From: Lethocerus indicus
Lineage: Eukaryota; Arthropoda; Insecta; Hemiptera; Belostomatidae
Direction of reading: 5' to 3'
Assembly: GCA_019843655.1 (NCBI GenBank)
Contig: JACDQD010000007.1
Span: forward strand, 29,739,207-29,803,206
DNA: 64,000 nucleotides
In this document: positions 32,640-43,169 of the stretch, one piece after another
Layout of the letters: each line of letters begins with the position of its first letter
Position numbering within the stretch: the stretch's first letter is position 1
The notes under the pieces: model-generated
What the model was told of the DNA's origin: nothing
What the model saw: the letters and a program-made list of their open reading frames with translations, nothing else
The model's database searches: none
Program-made: the position numbers and the translations under genes

Positions 32640-32832
32640 TGCGTCACCGGCCGCTCGCCGTCTTCAGTAGCAATCACGCTTTTGGTCATCCCCCCCCACT
32701 GAACTGTCTGTCTCTGTCGGTTGTACACTGAGCCCATGTGTGCGCGGACCGAAAACACGCCGGGGTGACTACCGAAGACGGCGAGCGGCCGAAACCCGGG
32801 TCCGGCGAAGGACCGAACCGGGCACTGTACCC
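32640..32832. repeat. CFB foldback element, inner arms
   Basis: CACCGGCCGCTCGCCGTCTT, CAGTAGCAATCACGC, loop with CCCCACTGAACTGTCTG and GCGCGGACCGAAAACACG, right core GACTACCGAAGACGGCGAGC, then GGCCGAAACCCGGGTCCGGC, GAAGGACCGAACCGGGCACT. The right core carries CTACCGAAG rather than CTACTGAAG. Confidence 0.78.
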
Positions 32833-33109
32833 TTCTGTCGAAACTCTTCCGTAGCATAAATTTTGTCCAAGGACAATGTCCGGAATTGAATTCCGGGACT
32901 GGACTGGGCGCGCTTTGACGTGTTTGGGGACGTGCTGCTGCTGCCGATAAGTGAAATATTATTATTTGGTATCGTAAAATTTACGACCGCCCGTCCCCCC
33001 CCTCGTGTAACGGAGTGTAACAGAACATTGGGGGGCGACAGGAATCGACTTTACAACTTAACTGGCCACATAACGAGCACCAACTGTTCAGAAGATGGGT
33101 ACGCGCCTC

Positions 33110-33159
<50 letters not shown>

Positions 33160-33384
33160 AAAGTTATTTGTCCACTTTGAGTAATAGCTTCAGTAGCACA
33201 GGATACACTGTTTTGACTCTCAAACACTGCTACTGAACCTCATGACATTAGTTTTAACCGAAGATTCTTCGTATTTATTTTGAGCGTAAATCCTATTTAA
33301 ATTCCACCGAGTATACAGTTGAAGAGGGATGAAATTTGACATTTATTTTGAGTCGCAACTACAATTTTTCTGCAGATTTCCTTG
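32833..33384. other. Low-copy DNA with a TA microsatellite
   Basis: (TA)n at about 33113-33150 followed by (AC)n. GCTTCAGTAGCACAGG (33187) and CACTGCTACTGAACC (33227) form a small CFB-core pair ~40 bp apart, a collapsed copy. Confidence 0.55.
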
Positions 33385-33800
33385 GCCCGGTTCGGTCTTC
33401 GGCCAGACCACGGGGGTTTCGGCCGTTCGCCGTCTTCAGTAGCGCTGTGTCACCTCTTTCGGCACTTTGGATGTTTTTCGGCGGGCGTCCTGTCACCGTC
33501 ACCGTCACTTCTTGTATATTGTGTGGCGGTTGTCTGTCGGGCCGCGCTACTGAAGATGGCGAGCGGCCGCAGAACCGGCGAACCGGCGAGAGGAGACAGT
33601 AAGTAACACGAAATAACACGAAACAGGTCCGCCGTCTTCAGTAGCGCCGTGTTGTTGTCAGTCAGTCACTTTTGGCACTCTCTCTCTCTCTCTGTATCGG
33701 CCTTTTTCGGCCCCTTTCACTTACAACATACTGTCGGGCGTTTGTCACAGCGCTACTGAAGATGGCGAACCGACCGATCGCCGACCACAAAAAACTCGTG
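33385..33800. repeat. Two adjacent CFB elements
   Basis: First (33385-33620): CGGTTCGGTCTTCGGCCAGA, GTTCGCCGTCTTCAGTAGCG, loop GGATGTTTTTCGGCGGGCGT and TGTGTGGCGGTTGTCTGTCG (same loop subfamily as 27.1 and 27.85 kb), right core CGCGCTACTGAAGATGGCGA, GGCGAGAGGAGACAG. Second (33625-33775): GTCCGCCGTCTTCAGTAGCG, loop with (TC)n near 33678-33693, AGCGCTACTGAAGATGGCGA. Confidence 0.85.
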
Positions 33801-34480
33801 TACGCCAAAACTACGAGTTTTCTTAATTATAATAATTGTAACGGGAGAATCCAACTTTCGAGAGTTTCCAACGCGCTCGAAACCAGAAATAATGACGGAT
33901 CGGAGACCGTCTATAGATACGTCTATAGTGAAGTTAAGCGATATACAGCGCCGAAAAATAGAGACTGTAGAACAAATACTGTGATTTTATTCCGAGATCC
34001 GAGATCGAAACGACGGCGGCTTCTCTATTCTCTCGAAGCCGAAACCGGTCTATAGTTGGTGATGGGGGTGTGGGGGGATTTCGAAAAACGAGATATATAA
34101 GCGACAGACCGGAATTATATACCCCGAGGATAATTTCCGATGTTGTTCCCCCCCACCCCTGCGGCAACCCCCCCAAAAACGAGTCGACGACCGATAACTG
34201 AAAGAACATTATTATTATTGGGGCTCGTAAAATTTAACCGCCTCTAAGTATAAGCATATCCGTGGTCGAGGAGAGGGTGGGAGGGAGGGAGGGGCTGAAG
34301 TAGTTAGAGAGCGATGGGGGTGGGATTGAGGGTGGGCCGAACTCAATGTGATGTCTCAATCACGAGCTCCCAATTTCTTTTCTCAACTCCTCAGCTTTCA
34401 AAGAAGCCCAGGATCAGATCCTGGAGCCAACGGGAGAATATCAGGTCTGCAATATCCCCGGGGAACCAGTCCTGAAAACA
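33801..34480. other. Low-copy DNA
   Basis: Open on the plus strand through the end of the preceding CFB to 34055, but the frame starts in repeat sequence and shows no domain. GGGAGGGAGGGAGGGG near 34279. No gene supported. Confidence 0.4.
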
Positions 34481-34481
34481 C

Positions 34482-34945
34482 TTCGGTTTCGGCCGTTCGC
34501 CACGCCGTCCGGCAGCGCGGTCACTTTGGACGTTTTGGTGCCTCCTCAATGTCAATTTGGGCAGCGCAAATGGACAGTGACGGTGCACTGAGGACGACGG
34601 CCCCCCCCAAAAAAACCCAATCCAAAGTGCTACTGAAGATGGGGCTGAAAAAAAAAAGAAGATATTTCGAATGTTTCACTTGGAAATCGCCGGCGGAATT
34701 TTCCCTAGACCGGTTTTCTTGGCCGCTCGCCGGTCCGGCCAGCCGAAACCGGTCTAGCGAAACGGCGAGATGACACCGAAACACAGGATATCTACTGTAA
34801 CCTATAGGGAAGTTTAACAGACCCGTTTTCTGGTCTTTTACTGGACCGGTTTCGGGGCCGTTCGCCATCTTCAGTAGCGGTGTCGCCACTTAAGGATATT
34901 TTTCCTGGGCCATCCGAAGAGACGCACGAAATCAACGATATTAGA
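34482..34945. repeat. Three degenerate CFB pieces
   Basis: TTCGGTTTCGGCCGTTCGCC (34482) with a broken left core and GTGCTACTGAAGATGG (34627); a short dyad TAGACCGGTTTTCTTGGCCG and GGCCAGCCGAAACCGGTCTA at 34706-34758; and a left half at 34800-34945 beginning CTATAGGGAAGTTTAACAGA, CCCGTTTTCTGGTC, then TCGCCATCTTCAGTAGCGG. The last shares the CTATAGGGAAG flank of the 200-bp satellite, reversed. Confidence 0.7.
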
Positions 34946-35577
34946 TTACATCATTGTCACGTGGAATTTCCCGTAATTTTGGGGAATTTTTCCCTAATTG
35001 CAAATTACCGATTTCCAAGTCGAACTAGTCTCAATACAAAGGTAATTTATGTAGAATAAATTTAAAATTCGAAGGATAACGCTAGCCCGAACTTTCGTCG
35101 AGTTTCTATTCCCCCCGCCCCGAAATCGCGACCCCACAAAATGTACTTTTACGTCTAGATTTCGGTACGTCCAGTAGCGAGGAAGAGGAATTCCCAACTC
35201 CGACTCTGTAGGAAGGGATAAAAAGGTAATAGTTTTTTTTCCGACAATTGAATCAATCTGGCGGTCGGTCATTTTGCAATTGTACAAAACAGTTGTAAAT
35301 TTACGCGCTCGTAAAAATTACAGGAGAAAAATATATCCAGTTACCTAACGGTAGGGGACGACGAAGGACCGCACTGTCCACGGTAATTTACCGGTTGGGC
35401 AACGCGGACAGAATTTTACCCCGCGCGCGCGTCGGGCAGATTCGATTAGAAAGTAGGTAAAAAAGAAAAAAGAAAAAATGGTAAAAAGGTAAGAAACGGA
35501 CGCACGGTAGTTTTGGTCATCGCTCGGTTTCACTGTTCGTTCCCGGCCGCTATCCACGGTTTCATTAAAACTATATT

Positions 35578-35580
<3 letters not shown>
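34946..35580. other. Low-copy DNA
   Basis: A/T-rich with an A-run block near 35458-35490. No gene seen. Confidence 0.4.

Positions 35581-35641
<61 letters not shown>
35581..35641. repeat. TA microsatellite (~60 bp)
   Basis: Uninterrupted (TA)n directly upstream of a CFB left arm and the second 200-bp satellite locus. Confidence 0.95.
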
Positions 35642-35643
<2 letters not shown>

Positions 35644-35654
35644 TATTATAGTTT

Positions 35655-36310
35655 TCTGTAGGTTCGTGATGTTTCTGTCTCTCCTCTCGCTGCCGGTTCG
35701 GTCTTTTGCTAGACTGCGGTCTGTCGGCCGTTCGCCATCTTCAGTAGCGGTTTCCCAAATAAGACAATAACAAGATACCGTATATATCCGACTAACACCG
35801 CTACTGAGGATGGCGAGCGGCCGAAACCGGTCTAAGTGAAAGAGCGCGTCGCAGACCACAAAACAGGTCTGTTAAACTTCCCTATAGGTCACCGTAGATA
35901 TCCATGTGTTTCTGTCTCCTCCTCGCCGTTTCGGTCTTTAGCCAGACCGGTTTCCCAAATAAGACAATAACAAGATACCGTATATATCCGACTAACACCG
36001 CTACTGAGGATGGCGAGCGGCCGAAACCGGTCTAAGTGAAAGAGCGCGTCGCAGACCACAAAACAGGTCTGTTAAACTTCCCTATAGGTCACCGTAGATA
36101 TCCATGTGTTTCTGTCTCCTTCTCGCCGTTTCGGTCTTTAGCCAGACCGGTTTCCCAAATAAGACAATAACAAGATACCGTATATATCCGACTAACACCG
36201 CTACTGAGGATGGCGAGCGGCCGAAACCGGTCTAAGTGAAAGAGCGCGTCGCGAATACAAAACAGATCTGTTAAACTTCCCTATAGGTCACCGTAGATAT
36301 CCATCATTTG
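35655..36310 (+). repeat. 200-bp CFB-derived satellite, locus 2
   Basis: A CFB left arm (CTCTCGCTGCCGGTTCGGTC, GTTCGCCATCTTCAGTAGCG) runs directly into units starting near 35800, 36000 and 36200, periods 200. Units are nearly identical to locus 1; they share TATATATCCG where locus 1 has TATATATCCA, and CTTTAGCCAGACCGG where locus 1 has CTTTCGCC. The entry unit retains the full left core that the internal units lack, suggesting how the array began. Confidence 0.93.
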
Positions 36311-36372
36311 GATGTTTTTCCTGGGGCACTGCCACTGTGTCACTGTCACTTGTACCGCCAGTGTTCGTCAGT

Positions 36373-36433
<61 letters not shown>

Positions 36434-36540
36434 GGTGTCTTGTTATTGTCTTATTTGGCAAAACCGGTCTGGCAATAGACCGAAACGGCGAGAAGGAGAC
36501 AGAAACAACGGGATATCTACGGTGACCTATAGGGAAGTCT
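36311..36540. repeat. Reversed single 200-bp satellite unit with expanded TA loop
   Basis: TACGGTGTCTTGTTATTGTC, TTATTTGGCAAAACCGGTC, GGCGAGAAGGAGACAGAAAC, GGATATCTACGGTGACC and TATAGGGAAGTCTTAACAG are the satellite unit reversed. Its GGATATATACGG site is here expanded to (TA)n at about 36376-36432. Confidence 0.85.
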
Positions 36541-36760
36541 TAACAGACCTGTTTTGTGGTCTGCGACGGGGGTCTTTACTAGACCGGTTTGTCGGCCGTT
36601 CGCCATCTTCAGTAGCGGTGTCGGCACTTTGGATGTTTTTCCTGGGGAACACTGCACTCTGTGTCACTTGTCACTGTGGCGCGGTTGTCTTCTGTCTGAC
36701 AGTGGCTGCGACACAACAACACAGCGCTACTGAAGACGGCGAGCGGCCGAACAATCCCGA
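36541..36760. repeat. CFB foldback element
   Basis: Left end CTTAACAGACCTGTTTTGTG, then GTCTTTACTAGACCGGTTTG, TTCGCCATCTTCAGTAGCGG; loop TTTGGATGTTTTTCCTGGGG and GGCGCGGTTGTCTTCTGTC; right core AGCGCTACTGAAGACGGCGA. The right outer arm is replaced by the array below. Confidence 0.82.
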
Positions 36761-37065
36761 GAGCTGCTCGAAACGCTGCTAGACCGGTTTCGGCACGACG
36801 GTTTCGGCCAGTCGAACAGTAAGTACAGGTGACTGACGCCCCCCCCCCGGAAAAAACGTCCAAGAGTGACTGACGCCGCGCTACTGAAGACGGCGAGCGG
36901 CCGAACAATCCCGGGGCTGTCTAGCGGCTCGAAGAGCTCTTCGAGCTGCCAGACCGGTTTCGGCACAACCGTCTCGGCCAGTCGTACAGTACAGGTGACA
37001 GTGAGGCGGTGACGCCGCGCTACTGAAGACGGCGAGCGGCCGACAAACCGTTCCGGCGAAAGATT
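36715..37065 (+). repeat. Short CFB-derived tandem array, ~160-175-bp spacing
   Basis: CGCGCTACTGAAGACGGCGA lies near 36724, 36877 and 37016, each followed by GCGGCCGA. The first two continue ACAATCCCG, GAGCT-rich sequence, CAGACCGGTTTCGGCAC and CTCGGCCAGTCG. C-run near 36840. Confidence 0.78.
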
Positions 37066-37780
37066 TCGAAATGTCTGCAATGGGAAAATTGTTGCGGCTC
37101 TAGCATTGTTGAAAGCCCCAAAGCCCGTTTTTAAGCCCCCCCCCCGGCACTTTTCAATCTGCACCAATTCGGCACTCCGCCTATTCCAATATTGAATTAA
37201 TATATTGGCGAGGGCGCTAAATAGAGTAGAAAACGCGATTTCGTAACATTTTCGAAGCGTTTAATAACAACAAAGTGTTATCGAAATTCCGCCATAATCG
37301 CCGGTTATTTCGATTGATGGCGGGGGCCCACGAAATTGAGCGCAGCAGCTTTCAAACCAGAACCGTTCATTAGGGGACGTTATGGGGGAGGCCCCCCCGG
37401 CCGGTTTAAAAACTGTCTTTATTGGCTATCCGTCGTAGTAATTAATAATTAACCGGGGCCCAGCGGTTAGTAATAATAAACCTAATGTCTCTATTAGTCG
37501 TAGGGTCGGGGGGGCGGCGGGGGGGGGGATCACGAGACCTTGTTCCGAACCTAAACTTTCTCATGAATACCAGTTTTTCATTTATCCCTCTGAAATAATA
37601 CGGCTTATATTTGTAATAACCCGGTACCGAGTTTAATTATAGATTGTACAGACCAGTTAGCACCTAGCCTCGTTATAACGGACGGCGCCGTTTAAATAAG
37701 GGAATATTCGGCCCTTGAATTGTCACCACCTCAATGTGACAATTGAGTATTCGGCGAAAAACCGATCCGGGGGGGGGGCC
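37066..37780. other. Low-copy DNA with G/C runs
   Basis: C-run near 37136-37145, G-rich 37507-37529. No gene seen. Confidence 0.4.
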
Positions 37781-37784
37781 GAAT

Positions 37785-38312
37785 CCGCCAGACCGGTTTT
37801 TCGCCGTTCGCCGTCTTCAGTTGCGCGAAGAGTGGGGCCACCCTACCCCTCCCCCCCCCACCGCACTCCGTCAGTGTGTGCACCGATCCAGAGTGGCCGA
37901 CACAGCGCTACTGAAGACGGCGGACGGCCTAGACCGGTCGCTGACCACAAGACAGGCGCGTTAAACTAGTCGCTAGATTAACACGGCCGTTCGCCGTCTT
38001 CAGTAGCGCGGACGGGGCCACCCTCCCCCCCCCCCCCCCGCACTCCGTCAGTGTGTGGCACCGATCCAGAGTGGCCGACACAGCGCTACTGAAGACGGCG
38101 GACGGCCTAGACCGGTCGCTGACCACAAGAGAGGCTCGTTAAACTAGTCGCTAGATTAACTCGGCCGTTCGCCGTCTTCAGTAGCGCGGACGGGCCACCC
38201 TCCCCCCCAACACTCCGTCAGTGTGGCACCGGTCCAGAGTGGCCGACAGCGCTACTGAAGATGGCGGCGGCCTAGACCGGTCGCTGACCGAGAAACTAGT
38301 TTTAGACCGGCA
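37785..38312. repeat. CFB-derived tandem array, ~180-bp unit
   Basis: GCCGTTCGCCGTCTTCAG starts near 37802, 37986 and 38164. Each unit is a compact CFB: left core, GGGGCCACCCT with a long C-run (15 C at 38025-38039), CACTCCGTCAGTGTG, GATCCAGAGTGGCCGACA, right core, then CGGCCTAGACCGGTCGCTGA, CCACAAGACAGGCGCGTTAA and ACTAGTCGCTAGATTAAC. Outer CACAAAAC end and TTAA are kept at each junction. Confidence 0.9.
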
Positions 38313-38482
38313 GATGGCCGCTCGCCGTCTTCAGTAGCGCCGTGTCAGAGTCACTTTTGTGGCACTTCGGACTGGTTTTTCGGGCATCCTCAGTGCACTG
38401 TCTCGCTGTCACTTGTACCGCGTTGTAACAGCGCTACTGAAGGTGGCGAGCGGCCGAAACCGGGATCTGGCGAATTTGGCGG
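38313..38482. repeat. CFB foldback element
   Basis: GGCCGCTCGCCGTCTTCAGT, loop AGTCACTTTTGTGGCACTTC, GGGCATCCTCAGTGCACTGT, CTCGCTGTCACTTGTACCGC, right core GCGCTACTGAAGGTGGCGAG. The last CFB core before a ~17-kb stretch almost free of them. Confidence 0.85.
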
Positions 38483-39202
38483 CGCTCCGTATTGGTTTTT
38501 CCGCGGTTTTTTTGAGCGTTGAGGATGGTACGAAGGACTTTTCTGACTGGATTTCCTGGAGAAACTTTCAATATTCTCTTTTTCGATCGGAAACGCCGGT
38601 ATCGGAGTGGCAGGAATTTATGCAACCGGGTGCGGCTGGAGTCCGGTGAAAATAGCCGTGGGATGAGGAGCAGGAGGAGGAGGAGCAGGAGGAGGAGGAG
38701 GAGGAGGAGGAGGAGGAGTAAATAAGGAATATAAGAAGGTGACAAAGTTTCAAACGTTGCCGGGATTAAAATTCCAGCCGGGCGCTGACCATAAACCGGA
38801 GGAGCCCCACCCCCTCTCATCCCTCCCCCACGCCCCCTACCCCTTCTATCCCCATGGGGCCCCATTCCCATTTATTATGGGGCCCAATATGTCGGCGTTC
38901 GAGCCCCCGCCTAACACGGGGCCCACAATATACACTTGAAATGTTAATCCGCCTATTCCAGGCTGGAACTTCCAGGGTATAGGCGAGGGTCGACACTTAT
39001 CGGGCCCGATTATATACACTTTTTGGTCAATTTCGTTGTATTCGTCGCGATATTTCGCCCGCCGTCGGCCGAAGTTCATCCCTGGATATCGGGAACTTTG
39101 GGGGTGAGGGTGGGGGTTGGGGCGGAATTTCACCGACAGCAAGTGGCGTTGTTACATATTTTAAGTACGCTCTTTGCACGGATAAGCCGCGTGTATAAGA
39201 TG
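38483..39202. other. Low-copy DNA with GGA microsatellite
   Basis: (GGA)n at about 38668-38718. Near 39138 CAGCAAGTGGCGTTGTTACA and TATTTTAAGTAC resemble CAGGTGGCGTTGTAAATATT at 42.24 kb. No gene seen. Confidence 0.45.
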
Positions 39203-40748
39203 CATTCAGCTTCTCCGCAATTCGGGGTCTTCCAGGTCCTGGACGTCCTCAGGAGCGCTCCTCCTCGTCTTTAACGAAAAATTTCGTCCGGAATTTCGCG
39301 AAACGGTACCGAAACTGCCGTCCTTCTTAAGGCTTCATCACAGCGGTACATACAGCTTTTATTGGGGAAAATATTCAGCTTCTCCGCAATTCGGGGTCTT
39401 CCAGGTCCTGGACGTCCTCAGGAGCGCTCCTCCTCGTCTTTTAACGAAAAATTTCGACCGGAATTTCGCGAAACTGTACCGAAACTGCCGTCCTTCTTAA
39501 GGCTTCATCACAGCGTACATACAGCTTTTATGGGGGGAAAATATTCAGCTTCTCCGCAATTCGGGGTCTTCCAGGTCCTGGACGTCCTCAGGAGCGCTCC
39601 TCCTCGTCTTTTAACGAAAAATTTCGACCGGAATTTCGCGAAACTGTACCGAAACTGCCGTCCTTCTTAAGGCTTCATCACAGTGGTACATACAGCTTTT
39701 ATTTGGGAAAATATTCAGCTTCTCTGCAATTCGGGGTCTTCCAGGTCCTGGACGTCCTCCAGGGGAGCGCTCCCCTCGTCTTTCGACGAAAAATTTCGTC
39801 CTGAATTTCGCGAAACGGTACCGAAACTGCCGTCCTTCTTAAGGCTTCATCACAGCGGTACATACAGCTTTTATTGGGGAAAATATTCAGCTTCTCCGCA
39901 ATTCGGGGTCTTCCAGGTCCTGGACGTCCTCCAGGGGAGCGCTCCCCTCGTCTTTCAACGAAAAATTTCGACCGGAATTTCGCGAAACGGTACCGAAACT
40001 GCCGTCCTTCTTAAGGCTTCATCACAGCGGTACATACAGCTTTTATGGGGGGAAAATATTCAGCTTCTCTGCAATTCGTGGTCTTCCAGGTCCTGGACGT
40101 CTTCAGGAGCGCTCCTCCTCGTCTTTTAACAAAAATTTCGACCGGAATTTCGCGAAACTGTACCGAAACGTTGCCGTCCCTCTTAAGGCTCCCCCATCAC
40201 AGCGTACATACAGCTTTTATTGGGGAAAATATTCAGCTTCTCCGCAATTGGGGTCTTCCAGGTCCTGGACGTCCTCAGGAGCGCTACTCCTGGTCTTTAA
40301 CCGAAAATTTCGGACCGGAATTTCGCGAAACTGTACCGAAACGTTGCCGTCCTTCTTAAGGCTTCATCACAGCGGTAAATACAGCTTTTATTGGGGGAAA
40401 ATATTCAGCTTCTCTGCAATTCGTGGTCTTCCAGGTCCTGGACGTCCTCAGGAGCGCTCCTCCTCGTCTTTTAACAAAAAATTTCGACCGGAATTTCGCG
40501 AAACTGTACCGAAACTGCCGTCCCTCTTAAGGCTTCATCACAGCGTACATACAGCTTTTATGGGGGGAAAATATTCAGCTTCTCCGCAATTCGTGGTCTT
40601 CCAGGTCCTGGACGTCTTCAGGAGCGCTCCTCCTCGCCGTTTAACAAGAAATTTCGACCGGAATTTCGCGAAACTGTACCGAAACTGCCGTCCTTCTTAA
40701 TGCTTCATCACAACGTAAACAGCGTACAGCTTTTATTGGGGAAAATAA
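39203..40748 (+). repeat. 170-173-bp satellite, nine units
   Basis: CAGCTTCTCYGCAATTCG starts at 39207, 39376, 39546, 39716, 39888, 40061, 40234 (shortened motif), 40406 and 40576: periods 169, 170, 170, 172, 173, 173, 172, 170. Each unit carries CCAGGTCCTGG and a GAGCGCTC-centred palindrome, then CCGGAATTTCGCGAAAC and CTTCTTAAGGCTTCATCACA. Unrelated to CFB. The overlapping ~100-150-codon frames are translations of the array. Confidence 0.95.
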
Positions 40749-42373
40749 AAAATCGAAATGTGACCGAAATCTTCACTTTTTATACAATTGGCTTTCGCGT
40801 TATTTTTTTCAATTCTCCGATTATATTCGAGGGTAAAAATTATAGAAGCATAAAATTTGGCTCGAATTTATATCTTGAGTCTGCAGTTTTTATTTTATTT
40901 ATTTTTTCCCAATGAATCCAATACTACTTTTCATTGGTGGCTCCAAACTGGATACTGTGGATTTTTTTTTTTTGAATAGCGACACTTTTATATTCTCTTA
41001 CGTTCGGGGTTTTTTCCTCCCCACCCTCAACCACCCCACGACTTTCCGAGATTTCCTCCTCCTGGAAAACTGGAAAATATTGAAAAAAAAAAAAGAAAAT
41101 TTCAATATCCCGTCCCATTATCGGTATTGATGTGACGCGCGCACGTGTGGTTGGGGGTGGCGCGTCGCGACGCGCGCACGTCGTCTCGCCCGTTGCGCAC
41201 TTGCGCACTTCCAGACATATTCCAGTATCCGGGACGGGGGAAATACGAAAGAAAATGGACGGGTTTATCACTATATATATATAAGATAGAACTGTTTAAA
41301 TTTAAAAATTGGACGAAAATTATAGACGCGTTTTTAAAGTGCGGCCCCGGGATTGGGATCGGTCGTTCCCAATTTTTTTTTTCTATTTTCAAATCGCTCA
41401 TATTCGAGCCGGAAAATAATCCTCGGGAGTTGGAAATTTTGTCGGAAAACGGACAATTTGTTTGGAGAGAAAAATCGTTCGGAAATTGAAATTTTTTTCA
41501 ACAGGTAAGACATTTTTGAACTGAAAAAAATTCCGCTAAATTTATCCTCACCACGGTCCTCCTCTTACAGTTTTTGACAGAAATCGAAGTTATAATCATG
41601 TTTTGTGATACAATTTTTTGAAATTACCGATTATGGTTGTCGCTGGAAGGGTTTTTACCGTTGCTGAAGACAATGTCGATAGCATTGTTAAAACATTGTT
41701 TCCATCAGATGTATCGTAACAATCCTTTGGCCGGATATTATTAGTGATCGTTTCCAGCGATTCTCGAATAGAAAAACTGAAAAAAAATTCATTTTTTGGG
41801 GGGGGCCCAACCATACGTGTATTGGGGTGGCCCCAAAAATTGACGCAATATATTTGAATTAGCCACAATTCTCGCGGCAAATATACGAATATACCGGATA
41901 TAATATCGAGAAAATATTTACGCCCGTCGCTATCTACAAATTGATAATAACGGAAGAGTGTGATAAAAATTACAAAAGGAAAAACGGCCGACGGCGCCGA
42001 CCCCTAGCGGAAAACGCGGTAAACACACGCTGGCGGCCATATTGGACTTTATGGCCAATTAGTCGAATTAATTAGGCAATTTAGAAATAAGTTTCGGCGA
42101 CGGGAATTTGAATTTGAAGCCATTTTGAAAATTATAAATACCTTATTAATTGTCTCTTTTGTAAATTGAACACTTTAGACAATGTACAGACGTTTGTTTG
42201 ATGACATTTGTAATTGACTAATTAATTGGGATTTCGCCGACAGGTGGCGTTGTAAATATTTTTTAAGTACAAAGTTTCGTCGAAACGTTATTATATTTGT
42301 GGCGCTTTCTGAAACTTTCGGTCAACGGAATTACATTGACCAGTTTCGTGTGTGTATAAAAAGCTAAAATTTA

Positions 42374-42417
<44 letters not shown>

Positions 42418-42682
42418 GTATTGCCGCAATATTGAGGCCTCTAATCGTACTAAATACCATCATACCATATACACTTGTACCCGGTACCGGTACCACTGTA
42501 CCGGCCGATCTCCCGGCGATCTTATCTCGTCCCGGGGCCCCGTTATTATTATTAATATTTAGAAGGGAATAAAGGCGTTTTTTTTTTCTTTTAATATTGA
42601 GCTTAAACCGAATTGAAAAAGGAGGAAAAAAAACGAGAAATTAAATAGTAAATTGAGGACATTCGCGCCTCTCTCTCTCTCT
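40749..42682. other. Low-copy AT-rich DNA
   Basis: Contains GCGCGCACGT repeats near 41133-41180, a G-run near 41799, (TA)n at about 42377-42414 and (CT)n at about 42669-42688. TTGCTGAAGACAATG near 41671 is only loosely core-like. No gene supported. Confidence 0.45.
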
Positions 42683-43169
42683 CTCTCGAGATTCAATAAC
42701 ACCTTTATAGGTAGAGACGTTCGCCTTGAGACACATAAAAGTTATTGACAAAAAGAAAAAAAAAGAAAAAAACTGATCGGGAAATCTCATTGGAGGGAGA
42801 GCGACAAGAGGATTTTTTCGATTCGGAAAAACGCGATCGATTTCCAGCCCGTCAAGAGTTTTTCACGAAAACTGCCATCGAAAACTGGGATATTTTCGAT
42901 GAAAATGGGGTTTTCTTTTTTCTTTTATCGTAGACGCAACCGCGAGAAAAACTTTATCTAAATCAACGTGCCGTGGGATCAACGTTGAAAAAATTGAAAA
43001 AATATACTTTTCTCAGCGTCCGGTAAGATATGATATTTCCGGTAATTTCTGGACCGAATTTCGTACTGAAATTTTCGTATTTTCATATTTCACGAATATA
43101 TCGACGAACTTGATTACGTCACCGAATAACTTCGCAGAGAAATCTACGAAAAAAAACCATTAAAAATTG

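Noticed and set aside
39362..40700. Overlapping ~100-150-codon frames across 39.4-40.7 kb
   Set aside because: They are translations of the 170-173-bp satellite; reading frame shifts between units and breaks at every length variant.
41133..41215. GCGCGCACGT-rich stretch as a possible regulatory or CpG island element
   Set aside because: Only a few short imperfect repeats in an otherwise AT-rich region, with no gene next to it.
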